The position numbers and the translations under genes were made by a program. Shown one piece after another: positions 8,275 to 16,325 of a DNA stretch of 64,000 nucleotides (its first letter is position 1; each line of letters starts with the position of its first letter). The stretch covers positions 868,001 to 932,000 of the forward strand of contig JAWKIF010000006.1 of the NCBI GenBank assembly GCA_041394405.1, read 5' to 3'. The DNA comes from Microthrix sp041394405. GTDB lineage: Bacteria > Actinomycetota > Acidimicrobiia > Acidimicrobiales > Microtrichaceae. A model generated the notes under the pieces. That model saw only the letters and a program-made list of their open reading frames with translations, had not been told where the DNA came from and made no database searches.

Positions 8275-9927
8275 TCAGCCCTCTTCCGCCTGCGCTTTGG
8301 CCCAGCGGTAGTCGGCCTTGCCGGCCGGCGACCGCTGGATGGACTGCCGCCACACGATGGCCTTTGGCAGCTTGTACCGGGCCACGTGCCGCGCAGCCTC
8401 GGCCAGCAGATCGTCCTCGGTGGCCGCGCCCGGCTCGGTCAGCATCACGATGGCGACCACCTCCGATCCCCAGCGCTCCGAGGGCCGTCCGCACACCACC
8501 ACGTCGGTCACCGCCGGGTGGGCGGAGATGGCCTGCTCGACCTCCTCGGCGAAGATCTTCTCGCCGCCCGAGTTGATGGTGACCGAGTCCCGCCCGTACA
8601 GCTCGAGGGTGCCGTCCGGCAGGATTCGGCTGCGATCGCCGGGAACGGCGTAGCGGACGCCATCGATCTCGGGGAAGGTGCGCGCCGTCTTGGCCTCGTC
8701 GCCCAGGTAGCCCAGCGGCACCCGGTTGCGTTGGCCGAGCCAGCCCATCTCATCGTCGCCGGGCCCCAGCACGCGGTCAAGTTCCTCCGACAGCACCACC
8801 ATGCCCGGGTGCGGTGTGAAACGACCGGTGGAGACCTCGCCGCCGGCGCTCGACACCTGGCCCGCCTGCGTCCCGGTCTCCGACGAGCCCAGCCCGTCGA
8901 TCAGCATGATGTTGGGCAGCGCCTCCAGCACCCGCTCCTTGATGGGGGCCGACAGGATGGCCCCACCCGAGGTGACCACGAACAGCGATGTCAGGTCGGC
9001 TTCCGAGTCGGCGATCGCGTCCAGCAACGGGCGCGCGAAGGCGTCGCCCACGATGAGCAGCACGTTGGCCTGTTCGCGGGCGATCAGGTCGACCACGCTC
9101 GGCGCATCGAAATGGTCGACCACGTCGGGGATGACGATGCACCCGCCGTTCGACATGGAGGTGAAGGCCGCCCAATGGGCAGCCCCGTGCATGAAGGGTG
9201 GGGCGGGCACGGTCTTTGCGACCCCGGCCGCCATCGCTGCGGCAACGAGTGCCTCCACCGACTCCCACTCGTCGGGGGAGCCGAAGGGGCGACCACCCAG
9301 GCTGGCCACGAAGATGTCGGCCTGGCGCCACATGACGCCCTTCGGCATGCCCGTCGTGCCCCCGGTGTAGAGAACGTAGAGGTCGTCGGGCGACCACGAG
9401 GCCCGCAGCTCAGGGTCAAGGTCGGGGGAGGACCCGGCCAGAGCGTCCTCGTACCACCGGGCTCCCTCAAGCAGCCCGTTGCCCGACTCGTCGGGCACCT
9501 GCAGGAGCACCTCCAGGTTGGGCAGGTCCGCTCGCACCTCGGCCAGGGTGGGCGCAAAGGCCGAGTGGTAGACGATGGCTCGTGCGTCGCTGTCGCGGAG
9601 CAGATAGAGCAGCTCTTCGGCCACGTAACGGTAGTTGACGTTGAACGGCGCAACGCGGGCCATGTACCCGCCGATCATGCCCTCCAGGTACTCGTTGCCG
9701 TTGTGGAGGTAGAGGGCCAGGGTGTCCTGGCCGATCTCGTGGTTGGCCAGCTCCGACCGCGGTTTCGTCAGGCCAAGCCCGGCATCCACGAGCACGTTGG
9801 CCAACCGGTGGCTGCGTTCCCGAACGTCGTCGTAGGTCAACCGCCGGTCGCGGAAGACGATGCACTCCCGGGTGCCCAGCGCGTCGGCCAGCGATTCGAA
9901 CACCTCGGCGAGGTTGGTCTGCAGCAT
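8275..9927 (-). CDS. acyl-CoA synthetase (FadD-like AMP-binding enzyme)
   Basis: A 550-residue ANL-superfamily ligase that activates a carboxylic acid to its adenylate and then the CoA thioester. The phosphate loop is LYTGGTTGMPKGVMW (about 195-210). Further motifs are GLGSSETG, the hinge region GDRSRILPDGTLELYGRD, SGGEKIFAEEVEQAI, and the C-terminal catalytic Lys region RSPAGKADYRW. This arrangement matches fatty-acyl or steroid-type FadD enzymes of actinobacteria; the chain-length or sterol preference cannot be read from sequence. It begins at ATG 9927 and stands alone on the minus strand. Confidence 0.9.
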   Translation of the reverse strand: MLQTNLAEVFESLADALGTRECIVFRDRRLTYDDVRERSHRLANVLVDAGLGLTKPRSELANHEIGQDTLALYLHNGNEYLEGMIGGYMARVAPFNVNYRYVAEELLYLLRDSDARAIVYHSAFAPTLAEVRADLPNLEVLLQVPDESGNGLLEGARWYEDALAGSSPDLDPELRASWSPDDLYVLYTGGTTGMPKGVMWRQADIFVASLGGRPFGSPDEWESVEALVAAAMAAGVAKTVPAPPFMHGAAHWAAFTSMSNGGCIVIPDVVDHFDAPSVVDLIAREQANVLLIVGDAFARPLLDAIADSEADLTSLFVVTSGGAILSAPIKERVLEALPNIMLIDGLGSSETGTQAGQVSSAGGEVSTGRFTPHPGMVVLSEELDRVLGPGDDEMGWLGQRNRVPLGYLGDEAKTARTFPEIDGVRYAVPGDRSRILPDGTLELYGRDSVTINSGGEKIFAEEVEQAISAHPAVTDVVVCGRPSERWGSEVVAIVMLTEPGAATEDDLLAEAARHVARYKLPKAIVWRQSIQRSPAGKADYRWAKAQAEEG

Positions 9928-10015
9928 GTCTCCCCTTCGTGACGGAATCCGGGCGATCCTAGGCGGGCGTTCCGTCAGCCTCGGCGCACCCGGAGTCCTG
10001 GCAACTGAACTCTCC

Positions 10016-11569
10016 TCAGTCCGAGCAGGTGGTGCCCTCGTCAGGCAGCTTCAGATCCACCAGGTAGGCAGCGGTGATCTCGTCCACGCATGGGTTGCCG
10101 TAGCTGGTATGGCCGGTTCCCTCGTGGGTCACCAGCACCGCGTTGTCCAGGCGCTCGGCCATGGTTTCGGCCTGGGCAAAGGGGGTGGCGGCGTCGCCGG
10201 TGTTGCCGATGACGAGGATGGCGTCCGAGCCAGTGGCCGTGGGAAAGGTGGGCGTTCGTTGCACGTCGACCGGCCAGTCGGCGCATGGCAACAGCTCGTT
10301 TCCGATGCTCCCGCCCAGGCGGGGCGACACCTCCTCCAACCGCGTGACGAACGCCTGCCACGCCTCAAACCCCTCGGGGTGGGGCTGGTCGATGCACTCG
10401 ATGGCCAGGTAGGGGGTGAAGTCGACCGCGGAGTAGTAGTCGTCGGCGATGCCGAGCAGCGCGTCGGGGTCGCCGTCGTCGGCGTCTTCCATGGCGGCAA
10501 TGAACCGGGGACCCGAGTCCGGGGTGTAGGTGGCGGAGATTGCGGCAACCGCAAGCTCGGCGGGCCCCAGCGTTCGGTCGCCCGCGCCGAGGGGCTTGCG
10601 CTCCACCTGCGCGGCCAGCCGGTCGTACAGCGCATCGGCGCCGCCCGTGGGGCAGGAGGACCCGCACGCTTCGAACATGGCATCAAGCGAGTCCTCAAAA
10701 CCCCGGGTCTGGGCGACCAGGAACTCCTCCAGGTCGGCGTCGGGGTCGACCACCCCGTCCAACACGATGGCCCGAACCCGGTCCGGAAACTCATCGGCGT
10801 AGAAGGAACCCAGGGCGGTGCCGTAGCTGAAGCCGTAGTACGTCAGCTGCTCGTCGCCCAGCGCACGGCGAATGGCCTCCATGTCCAACACCGTTTCGTG
10901 AGTGGAGACGTGGGCAAGCCGATCACCGGCCTGCCGTTCGCAGTCGGCTGCGACCTCCGCCGCAGCGTCCTCCAGGGCCGCCTGTTCGGCTGCATCGTCG
11001 GGGGACGGATCAAGCGCCTGCAGCTCGTCGACGTTGTCGTCGCAGCTGATCGGCTCGCTGTCGTTGGTGCCCCGGGGGTCCCACCCGACGACGTCGAAGC
11101 GCTGGGTCAGATCGTCGAAGCGTGGCCCCACAAACACCCCGCCCACCATGTCCGTGCCGGAGCCGCCCGGACCGCCGGGGTTCACCAGCACTGCGCCCGC
11201 GCGATCGCCCGACGCAGGGTCGCGCGACAGCGCCAGATCGATCGTGTCCCCGTCCGGGTCCTCCCAATCGAGCGGCACCGCCAACGTGGCGCATTCCGCG
11301 CCCCGTCCGCAGTCGCTCCACGACGGCGGGTCGGGTTGGAAGCCCCCCAGCGGGTCGTCATCGGGCGCGGTTGTGGTCGTCGAGTCGCCGGCGGTCGTCG
11401 TGGTGCGGTTGGAGGCGCCCGTGGTGGTGGTTCGGTCGGAGGCACGCGTCGTGGCTGGGCCCTCGGCCGCCTGGCCCAAGCCGGTGGCGCACGACGAAGC
11501 CGCCGCAACGAGCGCCAGCGAGGCCGCCCAGCGTCTGGCCCGGCCGGCGCGTTGACCGCTCAGCGACAC
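10016..11569 (-). CDS. secreted lipoprotein alpha/beta hydrolase, TAP (tripeptidyl aminopeptidase)-like
   Basis: A 517-residue exported hydrolase. Residues 1-27 form a lipoprotein signal with lipobox-like ASSC (Cys27), followed by a Thr-rich linker (about 41-69, repeated TTTT) and then the catalytic domain. NPGGPGGSG (131-139) is the oxyanion loop and GFSYGT (247-252, Ser249) the nucleophile elbow. The C-terminal part with AILVIGNTGDAATPFAQA and HEGTGHTSY fits the TAP-like C-terminal domain with the acid and His. The family includes Streptomyces tripeptidyl aminopeptidases and mycobacterial esterase-proteases such as the Hip1 type. A surface-anchored peptidase or esterase is likely. It is a single gene with its ATG at 11569. 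Confidence 0.88.
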   Translation of the reverse strand: MSLSGQRAGRARRWAASLALVAAASSCATGLGQAAEGPATTRASDRTTTTGASNRTTTTAGDSTTTTAPDDDPLGGFQPDPPSWSDCGRGAECATLAVPLDWEDPDGDTIDLALSRDPASGDRAGAVLVNPGGPGGSGTDMVGGVFVGPRFDDLTQRFDVVGWDPRGTNDSEPISCDDNVDELQALDPSPDDAAEQAALEDAAAEVAADCERQAGDRLAHVSTHETVLDMEAIRRALGDEQLTYYGFSYGTALGSFYADEFPDRVRAIVLDGVVDPDADLEEFLVAQTRGFEDSLDAMFEACGSSCPTGGADALYDRLAAQVERKPLGAGDRTLGPAELAVAAISATYTPDSGPRFIAAMEDADDGDPDALLGIADDYYSAVDFTPYLAIECIDQPHPEGFEAWQAFVTRLEEVSPRLGGSIGNELLPCADWPVDVQRTPTFPTATGSDAILVIGNTGDAATPFAQAETMAERLDNAVLVTHEGTGHTSYGNPCVDEITAAYLVDLKLPDEGTTCSD

Positions 11570-11579
11570 CGCGCGTCCG

Positions 11580-12041
11580 TCACTCGTAGTACCGGAAGAT
11601 GATCTCGGCGACGCAGCTGGGCTTGGGCGCGTCTTCGACCTCGAAGGTGAAGGTCATGGTCACCTGCGCTCCGTTGTTGGGCAGGTCCTCCAAGGAGTCC
11701 AGATGGGCGCCAAGGCGAAGCCGGGACCCGACGGGAACCGGCGAGGGGAACCGCACCTTGCCGGCGCCGTAGTTGACGCCCATCTTCATGCCGGTCACCG
11801 TCAGGATGGTGGGCATCAATGCGGGCCCGAGCGACAGGGTGAGGTAGCCGTGGGCGATGGGCCCGCCGAACGGGCTCTCCTTGGCCGCCCGCTCGGGGTC
11901 GACGTGAATCCACTGGTGGTCGCCGGTGGCGTCGGCGAACGTGTTCACCCGCTCCTGGGAGATCTCCAGATAGTCGGAATAGCCAAGGTGCTGTCCGACT
12001 AATTCCTTGAGTCCTGCAATGCCGTGTACTTCGGTAGCCAT
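11580..12041 (-). CDS. MaoC-like (R)-specific enoyl-CoA hydratase
   Basis: A single hot-dog-fold hydratase of 153 residues. The hydratase-2 motif, with catalytic Asp and His, is in ATGDHQWIHVDPERA, followed by SPFGGPIAHGYLTLSL, which lines the acyl-CoA tunnel. It resembles NodN/MaoC proteins that hydrate trans-2-enoyl-CoA to (R)-3-hydroxyacyl-CoA. The ATG at 12041 is divergent from the nucleotidyltransferase gene at 12188. It ends 10 bp before the start of the TAP-like lipoprotein gene on the same strand, so the two could share a transcript. Confidence 0.9.
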   Translation of the reverse strand: MATEVHGIAGLKELVGQHLGYSDYLEISQERVNTFADATGDHQWIHVDPERAAKESPFGGPIAHGYLTLSLGPALMPTILTVTGMKMGVNYGAGKVRFPSPVPVGSRLRLGAHLDSLEDLPNNGAQVTMTFTFEVEDAPKPSCVAEIIFRYYE

Positions 12042-12187
12042 GGCGCAGAGTCTGCCATGTGCCGCGCCCCGCCTGTAGCTGGCCCCGGGGGTGGCCGACG
12101 CAGTGGAACGCCGTCGCGCCGTCGGGCAGGATGGACGCGCCCCGCGACTCGCGGGGGAGAGCATGGTTGAACCGGCGGCGAGCTGAC

Positions 12188-13180
12188 ATGGGCGACAGTG
12201 CCACACCTGCGAGGGGGACCGATCTGGTCGGCGTGGCCCTGGCCGCCGGCGCCGGGCGACGCCTGGCACCGTTGACGGCGGAGCGGCCCAAGGTGCTGTG
12301 TCCGGTGGGCGGCAGGCCCCTCCTGGGTTGGGCGTTGGACCGTCTGGTCGGGGTGGTGGGCGAGGTGGTCGTCAACGTGCACCATCACGCCCCGTTGATG
12401 CTGCGGTGGTTGGGGCACGTGGCCGAGTCGGGCCTGGCCGGTTCGCCGCCGTCGGCGGAATTCTGGCGGTCCGCCGGCGACGACGCCTCGGCGGGGCCGA
12501 CGGCCTCACGCCTGCTCAAGGTGGGGCGCATCGGGGCGGACGGCAGGTCGGTGTCGCTGTGTGCGTCGGTTGAGGGCCCCGAGGCGCTGGGCACCGCCGG
12601 TGCGCTGGCCGCGCTGGCCGACCACTTGGACGGTCGTGCGGTGCTGTCGGTGAATGCCGACTCGCTGATCGCCGCCGACCTGTCGGCGGTGGTGGACGCA
12701 TGGGATGGCGTGCGGCCTCTGGTTGCCCACGGCGGCGCGGGCGGGTTCCATCCCGGTGTGCCGATCGTGGCGTCCATCACCCCCTTCGACCTCGTGGAGC
12801 GGTTGCCGGTGGAGCCCGCCGGCCTCTACGGCCATCTCTGGCGACCGATGTTGGAGTCGGGGTCGCTCCAGACGCTCCAGGTGGACGCCCCCGTGATCGA
12901 CTGCGGCACGCCCGCTTCGTACCTAGCGGCCAACCTGTGGCTGACCGGGGGGCAGACATCCAAGGAACCCGTTGCGGGGTCGAGCGCCGACCGCAGCGTC
13001 GAACCCGGCGGGGCGATCACCCGGAGCGTGGTGTGGGGCGGCGCCCCGAGACGCGGCGGTGAGCGCCTGGACGGCGCCATCCGCACGACGCTGGGCCGCA
13101 CCGTGCTCGTTCGTCCCGTCCCGCCGGTGCCCGCCCGAGAGGTACCGGAGGTGCTGCTGGCCCGGCGCGGTGGCGCCTAG
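12188..13180 (+). CDS. sugar-phosphate nucleotidyltransferase-like protein
   Basis: A 330-residue protein with the nucleotidyltransferase A-type signature at its N-terminus: ALAAGAGRRLAPLTAERPK followed by VGGRPLLGWALD. A metal-binding Asp is likely in SVNADSL. The middle diverges from standard GlmU, RmlA or ManC sequences, and the C-terminal 70 residues (rich in Arg, Gly and Pro) lack a left-handed beta-helix or other acyltransferase part. It is therefore likely a nucleotidyltransferase for an unidentified sugar phosphate, or a MobA-like relative. The start at ATG 12188 follows a weak GGCGAG. Its 3' end overlaps rlmN by 4 bp, tail to tail. Confidence 0.7.
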   Translation: MGDSATPARGTDLVGVALAAGAGRRLAPLTAERPKVLCPVGGRPLLGWALDRLVGVVGEVVVNVHHHAPLMLRWLGHVAESGLAGSPPSAEFWRSAGDDASAGPTASRLLKVGRIGADGRSVSLCASVEGPEALGTAGALAALADHLDGRAVLSVNADSLIAADLSAVVDAWDGVRPLVAHGGAGGFHPGVPIVASITPFDLVERLPVEPAGLYGHLWRPMLESGSLQTLQVDAPVIDCGTPASYLAANLWLTGGQTSKEPVAGSSADRSVEPGGAITRSVVWGGAPRRGGERLDGAIRTTLGRTVLVRPVPPVPAREVPEVLLARRGGA

Positions 13181-14256
13181 GGGTCACGCCGGGTGACCGC
13201 CACCTCGACCGGCTCGGACTCGGTCCGTTGGCGCGAGGCAAGCTGGCCGCAGGCCGCGTCGATGTCGTCGCCCCGTGTGTCCCGCACGGTGACGTTCACG
13301 CCCGCGGTCTCCAGGTGGCGGCGGGCCCGCCTCACCCCGGCCGGGGGCGTGCCCCTGGTCGGCCAACCGGGCGTCGGGTTGAGCGGGATGAAGTTGACGT
13401 GAGCCCGGGTGCGGCGAGCCAGCGCAACCAGGGCGTCGAGCTGCTCCGGGGTGTCGTTGACGGCGTCGATCAGCGCCCACTCCAAGCTCACCCGCCGCCC
13501 GGTCCTTCGGCGCCAGTCGGTGGCGGCCTCGGCCAGGGCGGCCAGGTTGTGGCGACGGTTGATGGGCACGAGCTGATCTCGCAACTCGTCGGTGGCGGCA
13601 TGCACGGAGATGGCCAGGCTCACCGGCAGCCCCTCGGCGGCCAACCGTCCGATGGCGGGCACCATGCCCACCGTCGACACGGTCAGATGGCGGGCCGACA
13701 GGCCCACGTCCTCGTGCAGTCGCCGCAGCGAAGCGACGGTGGCGTCGTAGTTGGCGAGCGGTTCGCCCATGCCCATGAACACCACGTTGGACACTCGTCG
13801 CGTGCTGTGGGCCTGGGCCGTCACCACCTGTTCGACGATCTCGCCGACGCTGAGGTGGCGAGCGAACCCGTCCTGACCCGTGGCGCAAAAGCCGCAGCCC
13901 ATGGCGCAGCCCGCCTGGCTGGATACGCAGACCGTCGCCCGGTCGGCGTAGACCATCAGTACGGTTTCGATGGTGGCGCCGTCGGCGAGCCGCCACAGCC
14001 ACTTGGTGGTGTCGCCGCCGTCACCCGTGCTCGCGCGCACTTCGCTGAGGGCGGCCGGAAAGGCCTCGGCGAACTCGGCGCGCAGCGTCGTGGGCAGTGT
14101 CGTCCAGCCCTGGGGTGGGCCACCGTGGATGTAGAGGCCGTCCCACAGTTGGTCCACCCGATAGGAGGGGGCCCCTGCGCCGTCGGCGCCGAGCCAGGCC
14201 GCCAGGTCGCGCCGGGTGAGGTCATAGCGGGTCCGCACCGCGGACGGCGGGTTCAC
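13177..14256 (-). CDS. rlmN: 23S rRNA / tRNA adenine-C2 methyltransferase, radical SAM
   Basis: A 359-residue radical-SAM methyltransferase that methylates A2503 of 23S rRNA and A37 of some tRNAs. The [4Fe-4S] CxxxCxxC motif is CAMGCGFC (Cys117, 121, 124). Other family motifs are VVFMGMGEPLANYD, LAISVHAATDELR, FIPLNPTPG and the C-terminal DDIDAACGQL, whose Cys carries the transient methyl group. The GTG at 14256 overlaps the mshD stop (GTGA), indicating translational coupling, and is preferred to the longer open frame upstream. No missing residues were seen. Confidence 0.94.
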   Translation of the reverse strand: MNPPSAVRTRYDLTRRDLAAWLGADGAGAPSYRVDQLWDGLYIHGGPPQGWTTLPTTLRAEFAEAFPAALSEVRASTGDGGDTTKWLWRLADGATIETVLMVYADRATVCVSSQAGCAMGCGFCATGQDGFARHLSVGEIVEQVVTAQAHSTRRVSNVVFMGMGEPLANYDATVASLRRLHEDVGLSARHLTVSTVGMVPAIGRLAAEGLPVSLAISVHAATDELRDQLVPINRRHNLAALAEAATDWRRRTGRRVSLEWALIDAVNDTPEQLDALVALARRTRAHVNFIPLNPTPGWPTRGTPPAGVRRARRHLETAGVNVTVRDTRGDDIDAACGQLASRQRTESEPVEVAVTRRDP

Positions 14257-15011
14257 GACGCCTCCCGTGGGGCATACGCGACGTTGGTGTGGTGCAGGGT
14301 GTATCCCAGGTGCCGGTAGAGCCGCACCGCTGCGGTGTTGTCGGCTTCGGTCCACAGCATGGCCACCTCGGCACCACGCTGGTGATGCTGATGGTCCATG
14401 GCAACCAGCACCAGTGCACGGCCCAGCCCCTGGCCGCGCACGCGGTCGCTCGTTGCGACCACGTAGACCTCGCCCATGGATGGCTCACCGGGGCCGTTGC
14501 CGCCCGGGGCGCTGGGCTCGGCCGGGTGGAACCGGGTCCAGCAGAATCCATCCATGGCGCCGTCGGGGCCATCCACCACGAAGAACCCGGCCAGGTCCAC
14601 CCACGCCGCGGTGAGGGCGACGGCAAAGCCGGCCCGGTGCTGGTGGCCCTGTTCCGGATGCCACGCAAAGGCGGCGTTGTTCAGCTCGAGCCACGCATCC
14701 ACGTCACGGTCTGGGTCGAAGGTGCGCAGGCCCTCCACCTCGGGCGGCGGGTCCATGGGCAACGGTCGCCGCAGCTGCACCAGGGTGCGGACGCGCCGCC
14801 AACCCGCCGCCCGTGCCACTCGATCTGCTGCGGGGTCGGGTGCCTCCAACCACCAGCGGGGCGGCTCGGCGGCGTCGAGGTGCTGGGCTGCCAGCGCACG
14901 CAGGTCGGCCTCCAGCTCGACCAGCTGATCCGGGTCGCCCCAGGTCAGCCCGTCGTAGGACACGCGCCACCCCGTGGCATCGCGCTCCTCGCGTCGTTGC
15001 AGCTGCGCCAT
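14253..15011 (-). CDS. mshD: mycothiol synthase (MshD-like, GNAT)
   Basis: A 252-residue GNAT-family protein that should acetylate Cys-GlcN-Ins with acetyl-CoA, the last step of mycothiol synthesis. The motif LELNNAAFAWHPEQG is characteristic of MshD. The second GNAT domain has GEVYVVATSDRVRGQGLGRAL, the acetyl-CoA pyrophosphate loop. The N-terminal GNAT half is degenerate and the protein is shorter than the roughly 300-residue mycobacterial enzyme. It supports an actinobacterial origin. It is translationally coupled to rlmN through a 4-nt overlap. Start ATG 15011. Confidence 0.85.
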   Translation of the reverse strand: MAQLQRREERDATGWRVSYDGLTWGDPDQLVELEADLRALAAQHLDAAEPPRWWLEAPDPAADRVARAAGWRRVRTLVQLRRPLPMDPPPEVEGLRTFDPDRDVDAWLELNNAAFAWHPEQGHQHRAGFAVALTAAWVDLAGFFVVDGPDGAMDGFCWTRFHPAEPSAPGGNGPGEPSMGEVYVVATSDRVRGQGLGRALVLVAMDHQHHQRGAEVAMLWTEADNTAAVRLYRHLGYTLHHTNVAYAPREAS

Positions 15012-15075
15012 TCGCCCAAGCTAGAGGCGGCACCGCACCGGTGCCGGTCTGTCGAGGTGGGGGATCGAGGATCCG

Positions 15076-15831
15076 ATGGCCCTGGGTAGGGTGCGAGCCA
15101 TGCCCAAGCCCTCATCGACCTCCCCGACCACGGCTCCCGCGGCGGCCCGGACGGCGGCCGGCCCACCGCCGGCCAAGCGACGGTCGCCGCGTACCCCCAA
15201 GGGCAGGGCGCAGCGCACCCACGAGCTGTTGGCGGGGGAGTACCCGGATGCCGAATGCGAACTTCACCACACCAACGCCTACGAGTTGTTGGCAGCAACG
15301 ATCCTGTCGGCGCAAAGCACCGATGCACGCGTCAACCTGGTGACGCCGGCGTTGTTCGAGCGCTATCCCACCCCGGCCGAGTTGGCTGTGGCCGATCGGG
15401 AGGAGCTGGAGGAGCTGATCCACTCGACGGGGTTCTTTCGCGCGAAGGCGCAGCATCTGCTGGGGATGGCGGCGGCGGTCACCGAGCGCTTCGGCGGCGA
15501 GGTACCCGGGCCGATCAAGGACCTGGTCTCCCTGCCCGGCGTCGGCCGCAAGACGGCCAACGTGGTGCGGTCCGTGGCCCTGGGCCTGCCCGGCCTTCCG
15601 GTCGACACTCACGTGCTGCGCCTGTCCCGTCGGCTCGGGCTGACCACGTTGGATGACCCGGTGAAGGTGGAACGCGAGCTGAACCCCATGGTGCCCGCTG
15701 CGGAACGCGGCGAGTTCAGCCTCAGGCTGATCCTGCACGGCCGTCGCGTGTGCTCGGCGCGCTCGCCCAAGTGCGACCAGTGCGTGCTCGCCGGCTTCTG
15801 CCCGGCGCTCGCAGGGCGAGCGGCCATGTGA
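15076..15831 (+). CDS. nth: endonuclease III (DNA glycosylase/AP lyase)
   Basis: A 251-residue bifunctional glycosylase that removes oxidised pyrimidines. The core starts near residue 45 after a basic, Ala/Pro-rich tail. The helix-hairpin-helix with catalytic Lys is LPGVGRKTANV, the catalytic Asp is in VDTHVLRLSRRLG, and the C-terminal [4Fe-4S] ligands follow the family spacing C-x6-C-x2-C-x5-C in CSARSPKCDQCVLAGFC. ATG 15076 or ATG 15100 may be the start; both precede the non-conserved tail. It is divergent from mshD with 64 bp between them. Confidence 0.95.
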   Translation: MALGRVRAMPKPSSTSPTTAPAAARTAAGPPPAKRRSPRTPKGRAQRTHELLAGEYPDAECELHHTNAYELLAATILSAQSTDARVNLVTPALFERYPTPAELAVADREELEELIHSTGFFRAKAQHLLGMAAAVTERFGGEVPGPIKDLVSLPGVGRKTANVVRSVALGLPGLPVDTHVLRLSRRLGLTTLDDPVKVERELNPMVPAAERGEFSLRLILHGRRVCSARSPKCDQCVLAGFCPALAGRAAM

Positions 15832-16151
15832 TCCCGCCGCCGACACAGGCGCTGTGCGCGCTCGGGCCGTGCCGCGACTGGACCGCCCGGAGAGTGACCG
15901 CCGCCATGGGGCCATTGTGACGAATGACACAGACCGTACCGCGCGCCCACGTTCCGTGGTGGCGGCCGTGGCGGGGTTCTGGGATTTCTCATGCCGGCGA
16001 GGGGGATATCACCCAGGCCAAGGGGACCGATTCGTTCGACCTAGCCCGAATGCGAGCCGAGAAGGGCCGTGAACCCCTCAAATTCACTCTGAGTGGCCTC
16101 GATTCGGTTGCTCGATGTCACTTTCTGCGCGTTTTTGACATCGTACGGAGG
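15832..16151. other. non-coding stretch upstream of a small-RNA candidate
   Basis: No gene that I recognise lies between nth and the small-RNA promoter at 16152. Some frames are open, but none has a recognisable start plus domain. The one structured item is an inverted repeat, CGATGTCA (16113-16120) and TGACATCG (16136-16143), separated by 15 bases, just upstream of the promoter; it looks like an operator or a small hairpin. The TTGACA at 16135-16140 has no fitting -10 element. Confidence 0.5.
16113..16143. repeat. 8-bp inverted repeat, possible operator
   Basis: CGATGTCA and its exact complement TGACATCG are separated by 15 bases. The repeat ends 8 bp before the -35 of the small-RNA promoter, where an activator or repressor dimer might bind. 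Perfect arms of this length are uncommon by chance at such close spacing but not impossible. No regulator is encoded next to it. Confidence 0.4.
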
Positions 16152-16180
16152 TGGACACGGGGCGCCGCCTTCATTACATT
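16152..16180 (+). promoter_or_regulatory. sigma-70-like promoter of small-RNA candidate
   Basis: TGGACA (16152-16157) and TACATT (16175-16180) are separated by exactly 17 bases. Start of transcription is expected near 16187, which is where the first hairpin of the RNA candidate begins. There is no start codon with a ribosome site before the terminator. Confidence 0.5.
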
Positions 16181-16186
16181 CGTCTC

Positions 16187-16280
16187 CGCCAGGCTCCCGC
16201 CGCCTGGCATCTGGGCGACAATGGGATCCCGCCACCCGTTGCGCCAACTGGCGCCCCCTCGGGGGCGCCAGTTTCTTTTT
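16187..16280 (+). ncRNA. candidate small RNA of about 90 nt, unassigned
   Basis: The predicted transcript starts with a 7-bp hairpin (GCCAGGC at 16188-16194, loop TCCCGCC, GCCTGGC at 16202-16208), has about 37 nt of linker and ends in a strong intrinsic terminator. The terminator has a 12-bp perfect stem (16247-16258 with 16261-16272) and a T-rich run. The first loop is C-rich, a style seen in actinobacterial 6C RNAs, but there are not two six-C loops, so I do not call it 6C. The terminator could instead be the end of the nth transcript, about 415 bp upstream. Confidence 0.45.
16246..16280 (+). terminator. intrinsic terminator
   Basis: Twelve perfectly paired, almost all G/C base pairs with a two-base TC loop (realistically a four-base loop), followed by TTTCTTTTT. 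It ends the small-RNA candidate and would also stop any read-through from nth. The hairpin is symmetric, but the run of T is only on the plus strand. Confidence 0.8.
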
Positions 16281-16325
16281 GCCCCGCGGGTGTGGGCATT
16301 CGGTGTTGGCCCACGGAGCGGGGCG

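Noticed and set aside
7702..9942. A long plus-strand frame opposite the acyl-CoA ligase and DUF389 genes
   Set aside because: It is antisense to two clear genes and rich in Gly, His, Arg and Val without any domain.
16135..16140. TTGACA as a -35 element
   Set aside because: No -10-like hexamer is found 15-19 bases downstream; the TGGACA/TACATT pair just after it fits better.
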